Source: Drosophila pseudoobscura
Lineage: Eukaryota > Arthropoda > Insecta > Diptera > Drosophilidae
Direction of reading: 5' to 3'
NCBI RefSeq assembly: GCF_009870125.1
Contig: NC_046679.1
Coordinates: forward strand, 19,964,001-20,028,000
DNA: 64,000 bases
The first letter of the stretch is position 1. Each line of letters starts with the position of its first letter. Under the pieces are notes generated by a model, which saw only the letters and a list, made by a program, of their open reading frames with translations, was not told where the DNA came from and ran no database searches. Shown here one piece after another: positions 50,001 to 61,444 of this stretch. A program made the translations under genes and the position numbers.

Positions 50001-52443
50001 AAAGGGAAACTAGGGGCAATGAGTCGACCGAAAAAACTGAAATACTCTCGTGCTACCCAAAGGACCAAAAACACAATTAGATCAACACAATCCATGCATA
50101 ATAAGGCTGAATAATGCGGTAGAATGAGTCAACCGAAAAATGGGGATAAAGAAGAACAGTCCAGGCCATACAGAGGTCAAATTCCTAGAAGCAATTCCAT
50201 AATTTGGTACTGTTTATCCAGCAAAGGACATTGAATAGATTGAAGGCAGGTCTGTCTGCGATAAAAGACAACATTCTTTATTGCAAAAGAAATCTCAATC
50301 ATAAATATTCTGTATCTTAATAGTGGAAAACTCGTACAGTTTTTTGTAAGGCATGCCATGGGGATGGAACTGTCTTTTATGCGTCAAGTCTCAATCTCAT
50401 AGTCTTCATTTTATACATATCTTAATAGGTGATTGGAGTTTTTCTATGAGGGATGGTAGGGAACTGTACCATTTCTTGATTGAACAATAAATATTGACAT
50501 TTTCTTTTATACATATTGAAAGGATTCTATTGATTTAGTTTGATATTATTATGGATATTATTATAGATATATTCTAGATCTCTAATCTAGATTTGTGCTT
50601 GTTTCACTGTTACTATTGGAATTCCACACAAAGAAAGACCAGAAATAATAAAAAGTGCAATCAAATATTTTCTAATTAATACCCCTAATAACCTGCAAAA
50701 GGAAGGTTCTCCCTAATTGGTGTTACTATGCTATAACCCAAGGAACTTAAGAGATATATTTTACAAGTGGGAAGGAACATCATGCATTGGCAGTCCAGAA
50801 TACTCATAATTCTTATAAATATAATGCATATAGTTTTCGAAATTGAATATTATATTACCTTTTTTCGATTTATGCTTAAATTATATCATTGTAAATACCG
50901 ATTAAGGAACCTAAGAAAGAGTTATATTCCCTTCGTTGAATTTCAAGCATGCTTTCTTGGATTTGGGATCCATTGATATATGTTAGTGTCCATACCAACA
51001 AAAAATATAAGCATATCCATTACCACCACATAGAGTATCAACAGGTCCTGGCATACAGAACAGTAATTGTGGCTCAATTATATATGTTATGTCGGTTATA
51101 TTATACTTACTAGACCATTAAGTTCTTCCATTACTAATTTTGTTTAGTAATTATATATGTGTGATATGATATTCTTAACAAACCAAAGGAATGTAAATCC
51201 TATCCCTAACAAATAAAGATCTACATATTGATTTATTAATCAATTAAATAAACTACCAATTATTCCCAAAAATTAAACAAAAATTATCCTTTCATTCCAT
51301 TCAATCCATCTTAAAAATGTCCAATTCAAAGGATTGTTTTAGGAATAGCCAGCCACACATCTTAGATCTGCCCATCTAAAACCAAACACAACAAAATCCA
51401 ATCTTATACCCACCCAAAAAAACACAAACACTAACCATATAATCATCATCACCTCCACATAGAAGATCAATGGGTCCTGCCATACGGGGCATCAGCAATT
51501 GTGGCCCAACTATTGAAACGAACTGTTAACGCCAGCCTACAACTTCTCACCGAAAGAAGACTCCTCTCCTGCTTAATTTGTCCCAGCTCACAGCGAGTTC
51601 CAAATATTTATGGTTAAGTCAAAGGACAATCCATTAAGTACGGGAGAGATATCCAAGGAGGAGAAGAAACAACCGAACAAATCCTGAGAAACGTTGGCTT
51701 CAGCGCCTCACGCGCCATCACGTGTCCAACCCGAGACGGGCACAGGAAAAAAAGAACCACATAAAAAAAGGGACAAACGCTTGCTGTGCGTGTGCTCCTC
51801 GTACCCATACCCATACCCATGCTCCTTCTCATCTCCATCGTCCTCCTCCTTTTACTACACAGAGAGAGAGAGTGCCCCTTAATAAGGCACAGACAAGGGG
51901 GAATGGAGACCCCATCCCCTGCTAATTGTCTTCCATCGAGAAACAAAAATTAAAAGCAACTCCTTCGCTGTCGATCCTTGTCCTCATTCCATCCTCCATC
52001 AGCCATCCCGCTCTTGGGCAACGCCTCTCCATAGAATTTGATAAATTTCAAATTACAGCGCATTAAATGGTCTCGGTTTCCCCATTCCAGAGCAGAAGCG
52101 ACGACCCAGTGTCCCAGTATCCCAGTGTCTGTTGTTTGCCTATTGAGCTATGTGATCTTTTGGGATCGGGCATTAATTGTTTGCTGCAGTTCGAGCGTTG
52201 AAAATTGAAAATATTCTCCCACGTTCCCGAGCTGCACACGTGTTCAAAAAATCGAAAAGGGATTTTCCCCGCCCCCTCTTGACAGGCTCTCCATCTCGCT
52301 CCCTCTCGCTCTCTCTCCCTCTCTCGCTCCATCTCCCGGAATGAGATAAGTGCATAAAGAGCACATAAAAACCAAAAGTGATCAGCAGAAATACGGATAA
52401 AAAAAAAAGAATCTCCTTTTCAAAAAGGATCCTTTCGAAAAAC
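47060..52443. other. Long m5-m4 intergenic desert
   Basis: No gene I can support. Mostly AT-rich (47060-47760, 48600-49000, 50160-51500) with islands of normal composition at 47850-48300, 49030-49330 and 51600-52300. Pentamer repeats: CCATA near 49538-49570, CCCAT near 49572-49600 and 51800-51820. The island 49030-49330 has a minus-strand frame ending with protein-like text (see findings). Enhancers for m5 or m4 may lie here, but no clustered Su(H) sites were noticed before 52444. Confidence 0.5.
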
Positions 52444-52612
52444 TGTGGGAACTGGTAGAAAGTCTCGTTTCTCACGATCCTGCAGCAGGATAAAATTGCC
52501 CCATACCGTCAGCAGGTGCGAGCAGGTCGGCACGACATGCCGTCACACTCCGACGCAGGCAGGTTAATGGCGAGCCGTCCGTCCTGGCCCGTCCCTTTCA
52601 AAACACACCTGC
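52444..52612 (+). promoter_or_regulatory. SPS+A Notch module of m4
   Basis: TGTGGGAA at 52444-52451 and inverted TTCTCACG at 52469-52476, spacer 17 bp. Proneural A-boxes GCAGGTG at 52512-52518 and CACCTGC (reverse) at 52606-52612. Together they give joint Notch and proneural input, as known for m4. Confidence 0.87.
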
Positions 52613-52802
52613 CGTTTTTGTTGTTGCTCTCCGTGTACCCTCCGAGTGCATCTGTGTGTATCTGTGTGTGCAGTGTATAGGATTTTCTGGTTGGCAGATC
52701 GGACACGTATCCTTGTAGTTTCCCACACTCGGTGTTTGTGACCTGCTTGCCTCGTCTTGGGTTTCTCCTGCCTGCAGTCCTGACAACTACCCTTCGCCAG
52801 GG

Positions 52803-52837
52803 TATAAAAGGCCCAGCGTTCGGAGGATCAGACATCA
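52803..52837 (+). promoter_or_regulatory. m4 core promoter
   Basis: TATAAAAG at 52803-52810; initiator ACATCATTCGAGC with A at 52837. The words flanking the initiator match those of m5 (CATCATTCGAGC), a shared core promoter signature within the complex. Confidence 0.85.
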
Positions 52838-52904
52838 TTCGAGCTCAACGCTTCGTACAGTACACATCTCAGCTACACAGCAGCTACACAACAAGCCATT
52901 CAAC

Positions 52905-53375
52905 ATGTGCCAGAACAAGACCAACGACTCCAACACCATGAGCATCAAATCAAACAAGAAGCTGTCCTACAGCGTCAAGAAACTGCTGCAGAAGATCTTC
53001 AAGCAGCAACAACAGCAGCTAGTCGAGGAGGAGCAGAATCTGAAGAACACACTGAAGGCCAACTCTTTGGAGTCCCTTGAATCCATTGAGAACAGCCGAA
53101 ATGCCGATCTGGAGTCCGCCTCCGTTTGCGCATCAATGGAGTCCTACGAGAACGAGGCCAACGAGCGCCTCTCCGCCTCCTGCGACATGGAGGACTACGA
53201 GCTCGAGCAATTGCCCTCAGTGCCAGTTCACTTTGTGCGCACCGCCCACGGCACCTTCTTCTGGACCGCCGCCTCCGATCTGCCAGCCGACAACGACCTG
53301 ATCGAGCCCCTGTACTGCAGCACCGCCAACGAGATTGCCGTCTCGCAGTTCCAGGATCGCTGGGTTCAGGCCTAA
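52905..53375 (+). CDS. E(spl)m4-BFM: E(spl) m4, Bearded-family protein
   Basis: Single exon, 156 residues. A basic amphipathic helix '[20 protein letters not shown]' opens the protein, the Bearded-family hallmark. The middle is acidic and Ser/Glu-rich ('[18 protein letters not shown]'), containing the 'NANE'-type core shared with other family members ('[10 protein letters not shown]'). The C-terminal part carries '[16 protein letters not shown]', matching the GTFFW motif of m2 and malpha, and ends in DRWVQA. By family knowledge m4 binds Neuralized and blocks its interaction with Delta. Regulation: SPS+A module upstream, and a 3' UTR with three GY, two Brd and one K box. Confidence 0.95.
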   Translation: MCQNKTNDSNTMSIKSNKKLSYSVKKLLQKIFKQQQQQLVEEEQNLKNTLKANSLESLESIENSRNADLESASVCASMESYENEANERLSASCDMEDYELEQLPSVPVHFVRTAHGTFFWTAASDLPADNDLIEPLYCSTANEIAVSQFQDRWVQA

Positions 53376-53406
53376 GTCGATCAGCAGCGACCATCAACGT
53401 AACCAT

Positions 53407-53531
53407 GTCTTCCACTTGGGGTCTTCCGGCTCCAGCCACCAGCTTTAATCAACGTCTTCCGTTAATTTTTGAAACAATCCACAAAAATTAACACGCAAGC
53501 CTCAACTGAAAGCTTTACAAAAAATTGTGAT
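53407..53531 (+). promoter_or_regulatory. Dense microRNA box array in the m4 3' UTR
   Basis: GY boxes GTCTTCC at 53407-53413, 53421-53427 and 53454-53460; Brd boxes AGCTTTA at 53441-53447 and 53511-53517; K box TGTGAT at 53526-53531. Six boxes fall in 125 nt. They match seeds of miR-7, miR-4/79 and the K-box microRNA family; GY and Brd boxes can also pair with proneural-gene boxes in trans (known idea for m4). Confidence 0.85.
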
Positions 53532-54987
53532 ACATTTTATTTAACATTTACAAAAAAAAAAAAAAAAACAAAACAACACAAAATATATATACAATTGAAA
53601 AGAAAAAGAATCTGAATTGTTTTCTATCTCCCTCGCATTGTTCCCACAATTTTCCATTTACAGATCACACGAAAATAATAAGGGACAGAAATCCTTTGTT
53701 AATTGGCATGACTCATTTGAAAAACGAGCAGAGCCTAATCCGATACGATCCTGGACCTTTTTTCTGGTCTTATTGTTGTGCAATTTACCTGCCAGCAGGT
53801 AGTTGAGGTCTTCGGGGGTTGCTTGACTGTTGATTCTGGCCACAGTTCCAACCAGTTTGCAGCGGTTTTCAGGTAGAGAGGATCGATCGTCGTCGCCTGT
53901 TGATTGCTCATCATGTGGACCAAAAAACAGGCTCGACTCCAATTAGACGATCCGCTCATTGGAATGAATCAGAGCAGCCCGCTGCAGAAATGTGTTGCAT
54001 ATATTAGGGCTGGTGTTCCTCGAATTAATTGGATGATCAGTTAATAAGAATGGATATCTTATATGGAAGGAAATAGGGCTTCTTTTTTTTTGGGTTATTT
54101 TTGACGTGGATTTATAGATATAAAAACATTTAAGGGAACATAAATCTGTAATAATATAATATAAATCATAGTCGTTCCCTTAGATCCTTTAGTGTTCTAT
54201 ATCCGATGGTCATTTGATGTTTAGATCCAATACCGCAGGCTGACATCAGTGTCGGCATTATGTTTAATGTGGGAGATATTTGCTTTTATAAGTGGATAAA
54301 ATCCCTTCATTTCATCAGATTTAATTTGTTTACTCGATAATCATGTCTAATACGAGTGGTATACGAAAATCTGTATTAAGTTGAACCATCCTTTACATCT
54401 ATTTCCACTAATCTGAAATTGAAAAATAGGACTAGCCAAACTCCGCCCAAGAAAATGTATTGTGTTTGCATTTCGTTTTTACAATTTTATTGATGTATTT
54501 GATGTATTTTGGGATATTGTATTTGCCTTTGATTTGTTGTTTTCAATTAACCATAAATTAACATTTATAAATTATTTAAAGCTTAATTTAGATAACTACA
54601 CTTTGAATAGAGCGCAATGAACTAAGCAACTTAGGAATCGTTTTTAGCAAATTATTAGGAAACTGGCGCACTCCACTCCACTCCACTCCACTCCAAGAAA
54701 TGAATTGATCTTCGTACTTTCGTTATATCACAGTTGATTAAATTAAACAATCCATTTACAGACTACATATAATTATCGGAACTAGACTTAAAGGTATTTC
54801 AAAAGCAATCCGAAAGCGATTAGCGAATCGGATTCGTCTGATGTTTGCTATAAATTACTTTGGAAGACAACGGATCTTGTTGCGGTTGCTGTACGCTGTG
54901 AGTAGCGAACGATTAATAGCCATTTTTTTTGGGTTAAACACTAGGGATAAGATCTACGAAATTAGATGTCGTCTGAAGGCCCGCCCT
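53532..54987. other. Intergenic m4-m3, includes m3 3' UTR
   Basis: Convergent interval without a gene. A poly(A) tract at 53553-53569 follows the m4 box array. A CTCCA pentamer repeats about five times at 54668-54692. ATCACA at 54727-54732 reads as a K box on the m3 strand, about 255 nt after the m3 stop. The rest is AT-rich. Confidence 0.5.
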
Positions 54988-55659
54988 TCACCAGGGCCTC
55001 CAGACGGGCTCCGAGGCGCCAGACTCCTGAGAGCTGACCGACGCCGTTTCGGATATCGCCGTACCGTCCACAGAGGTCACATCGATCAGCTCGTCCTTGC
55101 CGGACAGATAGGCACTGTAGCTGACTGCGGCAGCGGCGGCCGCCGGCCCGTAGCCACCCAGCAGCGGGAAGGCCAGTCGACCCGACGCAAAACCGACGGC
55201 GGGTCCAGATTGCTGTTGCTGCTGCTGCTGCTGTGTCAGCAATTGGGTCTGCAGCTCAATTAGTCGCGTCGATAGAAATTTCATAATCTTGCGTCCAATC
55301 TCATCAGTTTGCTGGGTCTGCAGCAGGACTTGCGTAATCTGATCGGCCGCGTGCACATATCCAGAGCGGAAAGACTCAACGTGGGCGGTGCTGGTGGCGG
55401 GCGGTGGACTGCCCCCGGCTACGGGTCCTTGCAGGGAGAGGCCGCCGCGCTGCTTGAGCTTGCGCATGTGATCCACGGTCAGTTCAAGGATGTCGGCCTT
55501 CTCCAGGCGAGTCACGTGCTCGCCCTCCTGCTGCAGACACTCGACCATCAGGTCCTTGAGGTCATCGAGGCACTTGTTGATGCGCGCACGTCGCTTCCGC
55601 TCCAGAAGGGGCTTCATCACCTTGCGGTACTGATACGTCTTGGACATCTCCATGACCAT
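54988..55659 (-). CDS. E(spl)m3-HLH: E(spl) m3, bHLH-Orange repressor
   Basis: Single exon, 223 residues, [35 protein letters not shown]. The bHLH matches m3 of other flies almost fully, with '[31 protein letters not shown]'. The Orange domain is '[31 protein letters not shown]'. A poly-Gln tract (about nine Gln) follows, then an Ala-rich stretch, '[12 protein letters not shown]', and the C-terminal WRPW. It represses proneural genes with Groucho. The poly-Gln run is encoded by CAG repeats and is likely variable in length. Core promoter: TATAAAAG (complement of 55885-55892), initiator TCATTT with A at 55858. Confidence 0.95.
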   Translation of the reverse strand: MVMEMSKTYQYRKVMKPLLERKRRARINKCLDDLKDLMVECLQQEGEHVTRLEKADILELTVDHMRKLKQRGGLSLQGPVAGGSPPPATSTAHVESFRSGYVHAADQITQVLLQTQQTDEIGRKIMKFLSTRLIELQTQLLTQQQQQQQQSGPAVGFASGRLAFPLLGGYGPAAAAAAVSYSAYLSGKDELIDVTSVDGTAISETASVSSQESGASEPVWRPW

Positions 55660-55857
55660 GTTGTGTCTTTGATCGGACTTGATCTTTGGATATTTATTTT
55701 CATAGAGTTTCTGATTCGTTGAGCGATTTAGTTAGCTGCACATTATCACGTCGATTTCTTGGTTTGTGTTTTACGAGTATTATTTCTCTTTGGGCCGCTG
55801 CGCGTGCGGTGCGCGTTCTCGGCTGCGTGGCGTTCAACAGGCGGCGCGTTTACGAAA

Positions 55858-55892
55858 TGAGTGGCAAACTAGTTCCCAGCGTTACTTTTATA
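55858..55892 (-). promoter_or_regulatory. m3 core promoter
   Basis: TATAAAAG on the minus strand (55885-55892) and initiator A at 55858. The 27 bp spacing is the same as for m4, m5, m6, m7 and m8. Predicted 5' UTR close to 200 nt. Confidence 0.75.
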
Positions 55893-57158
55893 CGACCCCC
55901 GTTGCGGCCACACTCTCGCTCGCTCGCTCCTCGCTCAGCTCTCACAAACACAAAGCTCCCGCATGATCACTCACACACATACCCCCACAGTGTACAGTGT
56001 GACGGCATTCGGTTGGGCTCGAGCTCGACTTCGGTCTCGGCTCGGTAGCGGCATTCGGCAGCGGCACAAAGAGAGGCTACTGTAAGTCATTGCAGGGGAG
56101 CGAGCGGTTGCTGGGGGTTGTCTGCAGAGGCACAGTGGATCGAGAGTACATTTATTGGGAAGATTGTTACGTATAAGGGATAGGTATGTTGTATATCATG
56201 GATAACATTGTAAAGAATATGATATTTGGTGCTTAAAAGTATCTTTAACTTTCATTCACCTGACAAAGCATCCTGCTTATGAGATGGATATAGAGTATAG
56301 AACATTCTAAACTTTGTTAATTTATAAAATTCATAAATTCTTATTTGATTAAAATGTATAGTCTATTTTTTGGAGTAGCACAAATAGTTGAAGTGGGACA
56401 GGGAATCAATGGGATTGGTGACACACTTAGATTAGAAAATACTTCTTTTCAAATGTGTACATAATTTCTGCACTGATTAAAATTGATACCAGCTCTTTTA
56501 TCCTATAATTAAATTGAGATTTTGCAATATATTATTCCAGTACTCTCCCAAAAAGTAGGCTTTAAAAATGTGAAATTCCCATAATTATAATTAAATAAAA
56601 TAAAGCAAAATGTGTGATTCCCCTTCGAATGCATATTCCACATTTCATCGTATTCTTAACCACTGTACAAGCGCAATGGGAGCGAGAGCGAGCGTGCCTA
56701 GCACTGTGCCTGCGCCTGTGCTCTGGCGCGCGTCGTCTTCAATTGATTGCAGCAGAGCCCAGAGGGAGACAGCCCCAACGTCGGCGTTCGGATTGGATCT
56801 CATTCTCAGCGACTGCGCGTGGCTCTCAGACTGCTACCACTGCTTCGGCCTCCTGCTCTGTCTCTGCCGTCGCCTCTGCCTCTGCCTCCGCCCCGTTGCC
56901 TTTGCCCATGTCATACTTATTGTCAATGATGACAGTTGCGCTGCCGCCGCTCTTCTCTACTCGACTCGGAACGGATCGGCTCGGCTTGCCTCGGCTCCGG
57001 CTCCGGCTCCCATTCGTTGTACAAGTCGATACTCTGTCTCTGTCCAACAAAGAGACATGGGGGAGCCTACAAAACTACTGTGAGTGTGATTGTGGGTCTC
57101 TCTGGGTGCATGCGAGAGTGTGTGTGTGTGTGTGTGTGTGGTGCCTACTTTACGAGAC

Positions 57159-57191
57159 CGTGGGAAACAGATTTGTCGTGTGTTTCCCACA
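57159..57191 (-). promoter_or_regulatory. Su(H) paired site upstream of m3
   Basis: CGTGGGAA at 57159-57166 and TTCCCACA at 57184-57191 with the standard 17 bp spacer, about 1.27 kb upstream of the m3 TATA box. A TG repeat (57121-57140) lies on its promoter-proximal side. No A-box was noticed beside it, fitting an SPS without proneural input. Confidence 0.85.
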
Positions 57192-60100
57192 CGTTGGACG
57201 GATGGCTGGATTGTGATGCGATCCGATGGATTGCTGAAATGTTGTTGCTGTTACTGCTGCTGGTTGTTTTTCAAGCGGGTTGACTGTGACGATGGGGGGG
57301 CAGTGGGCGACCACTGCGGTTCGGTGGGGGGGCGATGGAGATGGCAGGGGGCTGCCTTTAACTCGCGCAATTATGTCGCATGCTTCGCTGATGATGATGA
57401 CTGCGACAACTACAACTACCACCACTGTGCTTTGGGCTTTGCCTCGACTTTTCGTTGAAGCGTATCGATTAAGTGTAACAGTTTCCCTATCTCCCTTCGC
57501 CCCACCCCCATCTCCCCCAGTCGCTGTGTGAGGGATGGGGGCTCCGAAAACGATTTTTGCATAGCCGCCACCACCACCCTTCTAGGCTGCTGCTGGTTTC
57601 GTCGTAAACTTTAACATCCGGTTGTCGTTCTAAGATTTGTCGTCTCACATATTAAGTACGAGTATATTTTTTGTGATTCCGCTGATCTCAGGGCTACTGC
57701 TGGTCAGCCACAGAGTGTACAAAATGTTGCCTGGTTTTTATGGCCGCCTCTCTTTTTTTTCCGCCCGACTCGCCCGGCAATATGACACTTGTGGTCGGAT
57801 GCCTCAGAGTTATTTTTCTGGCTTGGCTTTTTGCCTGGCTAAGCATTTCCCATGATGCTGCAGAATCGCTCTGTTTCTGTTTGTTTGTCTTCTGTCCATG
57901 ACTTCCGCTGGCCGTTTGGCATTCTGCTTTCTGCTGACTGTGGCAGAGCGGCGGCATCAAAATTAAGCATCTCTCGGCCGAGGCATTGGATCGGCTTTCG
58001 AGATCCAAGACTCCTCTCAACTTTCAACTCTGCTGCCGGCACACGTGGCGTATGAGCAATGCAAAATAACCATCAACCGCAAAGCCATTTTCGACTAACC
58101 TCAATGCACACTAATTGCTTGTCATATACGCTTATGTGTGTATGTCTATATGACCACAATATGTGTGTATGTGTATATTGCTTTGCAAAAAACTTGTTGC
58201 CATCGCCGGCCATCGTGTGAACCAAGAGCTTAAAAGCCAAATAGTTGCTGATGGGCAAGAGCGAATCGAGTGGCAGTAGAAAACGAATCGAAGATGCTCT
58301 AAACTGAGAGGGTCTCCATTGAAGGATCCCCTGTTTGTTCCACTTTAACACCATACATTATCCTCACATACTTTCCGATAACAGTTGAATATACATATAA
58401 AATACCCCAATCATGGCTCAATTGTATAGCACATGGATTAGTGAAATTATAATTGTATTATTGTAGTGCCTTAAACACACAGATTTTGTGAAATACCCTA
58501 CCATAGATAGGGTACAAATCGCCTAACGACTCGGCTCAGACCTCTGTCTGTCCATCCATAGCATCCATAAGGCTCAAGTCCGGGCACAAGCTTACCTCAG
58601 CTGGAGCTGCCATCGCAGGCAGTCACAGAGTTGGCTTCGAGCTGGGGGCTAGAGTCAGAGACAGTCGGTCGGTGTCCGTGTTGCCAACTCAGTCGCTTTC
58701 AATTTAGCAAACGTGCAGTTCAAAGCCTAGACGCTGATTGGGGGCAAATGTGCGCGGTGTGCCCAGGGGGCCGAGTGCGACTCCGCCAAAGATTAATAGC
58801 GGCCAAAGGCAAGAGTCTCTGGTGGGCAGGCGTGCGGTGCACACGCGATTGGCACGAGTTTCGGCAGCCTAGGCCGCCGAGAGGCAGAAACAGAAACCTG
58901 GTTCGGGCCATGAGCTCGTCTAACTAGTTCTGCCCGGACTAGTCCGTCTGCCCCGGACGCATCGACGGACAGAGCGGGGCTAAGTCCGATTGTAGTGTGT
59001 GGGAACCGAACCTGCGAGCGAGGCAAGGACTTGCAGCTCGCCCGAATCAGGTCACGGCCTCATTAGAACCTCACTCCATCACCATCCCCCTTACCCCATA
59101 CCAATACCTGTACCCATTCCCCAGCACCGACTACATCCAGATTTCCTTCTCGGAGCGTGTGAACCACAACATGTCATAATCCCCTCGGTGCCACTATAGT
59201 CGTAGTCCCTTTAAAATGAACTTATCAGCGCCGGGGCTCCGAGCCTTGATTATAAATGACAACAAACAGGCCAACAAGTAGCAATAACAGCTGCTCAGCC
59301 CCTGCAGCAACAGCAATAACAGCAAAATCACCACGAAAGGAAACAAAAATAAAAGCAACAACAACAACAATAATCGTACAACCCAAAATCCGAAAACCCA
59401 AGTGAAATTCTTATAAGCCCTTTCCCACACTCGCAACGACGTCGACGCTGTCGAAGACATCGACCACGACGCTGCGCCTGCGTTTTGTGTCCCAGGACGG
59501 AAATGGGCAGCGTCTTAGTCCCAGCGATCTGAAAAGGGAACAGGTGCTGGCAGGTCCCCTCTGGGTAAACCATTCGACTACGTCACTGTGGCGACCCTAG
59601 CTACGAAGCCGGCTGGACAACAAACCCATGTACTACTGCGCTGCTCCGGGCTCCGGGTACCGTGTGAATGTAAAAACAAAGTCAGTCGTGCATAAATGAC
59701 GAACAGGCGATCCGCATAGTGGTACAAAGTGCATTGAAAAGTGGTAGGAATTAGGAAATAAGGAAGTGGATGGGAAGAGGAGTAGTCGTAGAGGGTGTAG
59801 AGTACTGTAGGGCAAGGGAAATACAAGAATCAAGGTTCGTTACCTATGCACAGAAATTAAGGATCAATATAATTAAACTAAAGTAAAATATTTTAAATTT
59901 TAATAATTGATGCATTTCTATTATGAAAATTATTTGGTAGTTCAGAAAGGATTATTAGGAATATTAATAATGGTCAGATTTTCAATTTCAATTCCAAAGC
60001 CTTTGGAAATCCTAACAATAAGAACTAAATGCGTTGTTAATGCGTTTATACGCATTCTTGGACCACTGTGCGGCTGCCAGAGCCTCTGCCGAAGTCGTCG

Positions 60101-60509
60101 TGGTCGTCTCCTCCATCTCCATCTACCTGCAGCCGAAACTCATCAAGCGGCCCTTGTCGATTGTACGTGCATGGGAAAAGTACACACACAGAAGAGCCAG
60201 AGCGGACGGAGCTTGTGATTCCTGTTGGAATTTATTTGGGAAATACATATATATATACGCATATAAAAAGGCTGCCAGGCCCGTTTCCCCTCTCTGGTTC
60301 TCCTGTTCCCAGTCACCACCACTCACCTCTCTCACCCCCACCCTATTACCTTCTCACCCTCACCCTGGTGTGTGTGTGAGAGTGCACTCAAATTTCGTAC
60401 GGTGCTTGGCTGTTCTGCTGCCGCTGTCGTTGCCGTTGCTGCTCGTGAGATCAGCCGGCATACGATTTCACTCTTGACTGGCCATCGGCTGCGCAGCGGC
60501 AGTGCCTCA
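57192..60509. promoter_or_regulatory. m3-m2 divergent interval
   Basis: Upstream DNA for m3 (left) and m2 (right); no gene supported. Single Su(H)-type sites: TGTGGGAA at 58998-59005 and TTCCCACA at 59422-59429, facing each other 417 bp apart, with CGTGTGAA near 59156. 59300-59370 is rich in CAA/CAG repeats. 59830-60050 is AT-rich. Confidence 0.5.
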
Positions 60510-60548
60510 TATATAAATATGAGCGACGCCAGGCGCAGCAGCATCAGT
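60510..60548 (+). promoter_or_regulatory. m2 core promoter
   Basis: TATATAAA at 60510-60517 and initiator ATCAGTA with A at 60546. Predicted 5' UTR about 107 nt. Confidence 0.7.
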
Positions 60549-60652
60549 AAACGACCAGCTCTCGCGAGGTGCGCACACGCAACGCTCGCTGCACAAACCA
60601 AGAAAAAAAGCTCTCAACACACACGACTCGAAAGAAGCTCCGCTCTCTCGCC

Positions 60653-61366
60653 ATGTATCTAGATACGAAAAACTTGACGGCCAGCAGCACCAACACCAAC
60701 ACGAACAGCAGCAGCAGCAGCAGCATCCACACATCAGCTTCGATGACAGCGACAGCAGCAACACCTTTGGGCGTGCCCAAGACCGTGCGACGCATGCGCA
60801 AAGTCTGGCAGCCCCTGCGCCGCCTGCTGACAGTGGGTGGCAAGGGCAGGCCGGCGCCCCTGACACTGGCCCACCCCAACAATGTGGATCTCAACAACAC
60901 ACAGCAGCTGCAGCAGCAACAGATCGAGCTTATCCTCGAGGATGAGAGCAAGTCAACGCCTGAGGAGTCTATCTACAAGTACGGGGCGGAGCTGAGGCAA
61001 CTCCCCGTGGAGGATGAGGTGTCACTCACCCAGCCCCCCAACACGCCCACCCTCATTAGCAGCGTCTATGTGGAGAAGGCCAGCGCACAGAGTTGTGGCG
61101 CCTGCCCCCACGGACGCAACTGTCAGCACACACATCACAACAGCAACAGCAACAGAAACACGACCACGGCAACATCAAGTGCAAGTGCAACTGCAACTGC
61201 AGCACAGTTGCCCAGCAATCTCTGGGATCTGCAGTTGCCGTTGCAATACATTAGCACCGATAACGGCACCTTCTTCTGGGCCAACACCCAGGAGCGGGTG
61301 GACGACGACCTGCTGCACGCCCTACTCTGCCAGAGCTTCAGCCAACTGCCCGGCACCCTCTGCTAG
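60653..61366 (+). CDS. E(spl)m2-BFM: E(spl) m2, Bearded-family protein
   Basis: Single exon, 237 residues from the ATG of MYLDTKNLTASSTN. After a Ser/Thr/Asn-rich leader comes the basic helix 'PKTVRRMRKVWQPLRRLL', equivalent to the amphipathic domain of other Bearded proteins but preceded by a longer leader. Low-complexity Asn/Ser/Thr runs separate it from the C-terminal 'LPLQYISTDNGTFFWANTQE', which carries the family GTFFW motif, and a C-terminal 'LPGTLC'. It is the largest Bearded-family protein here. A cysteine/histidine cluster ('CGACPHGRNCQHTHH') is unusual for the family. Expected to antagonise Neuralized, but m2 is the least studied member, so function is inferred from the family only. 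Confidence 0.9.
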   Translation: MYLDTKNLTASSTNTNTNSSSSSSIHTSASMTATAATPLGVPKTVRRMRKVWQPLRRLLTVGGKGRPAPLTLAHPNNVDLNNTQQLQQQQIELILEDESKSTPEESIYKYGAELRQLPVEDEVSLTQPPNTPTLISSVYVEKASAQSCGACPHGRNCQHTHHNSNSNRNTTTATSSASATATAAQLPSNLWDLQLPLQYISTDNGTFFWANTQERVDDDLLHALLCQSFSQLPGTLC

Positions 61367-61421
61367 CTGGATCTCCCACATGCTCCAGCCACCCCCACCC
61401 CCCAGTACACAGATCTCTCAC

Positions 61422-61444
61422 ATTAGGGGGATACTCCCCCTAAT
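61422..61444 (+). repeat. Perfect short hairpin in the m2 3' UTR
   Basis: ATTAGGGGGA at 61422-61431 and TCCCCCTAAT at 61435-61444 are exact inverted copies around a 3 nt loop, 56 nt after the m2 stop. In RNA this gives a strong stem-loop. Confidence 0.8.

Noticed and set aside
56610-57216. Long + frames (157 and 200 residues) upstream of m3
   Set aside because: Two frames open at once over GC-rich repetitive text (CTGCCTCTGC type) point to composition, not coding.
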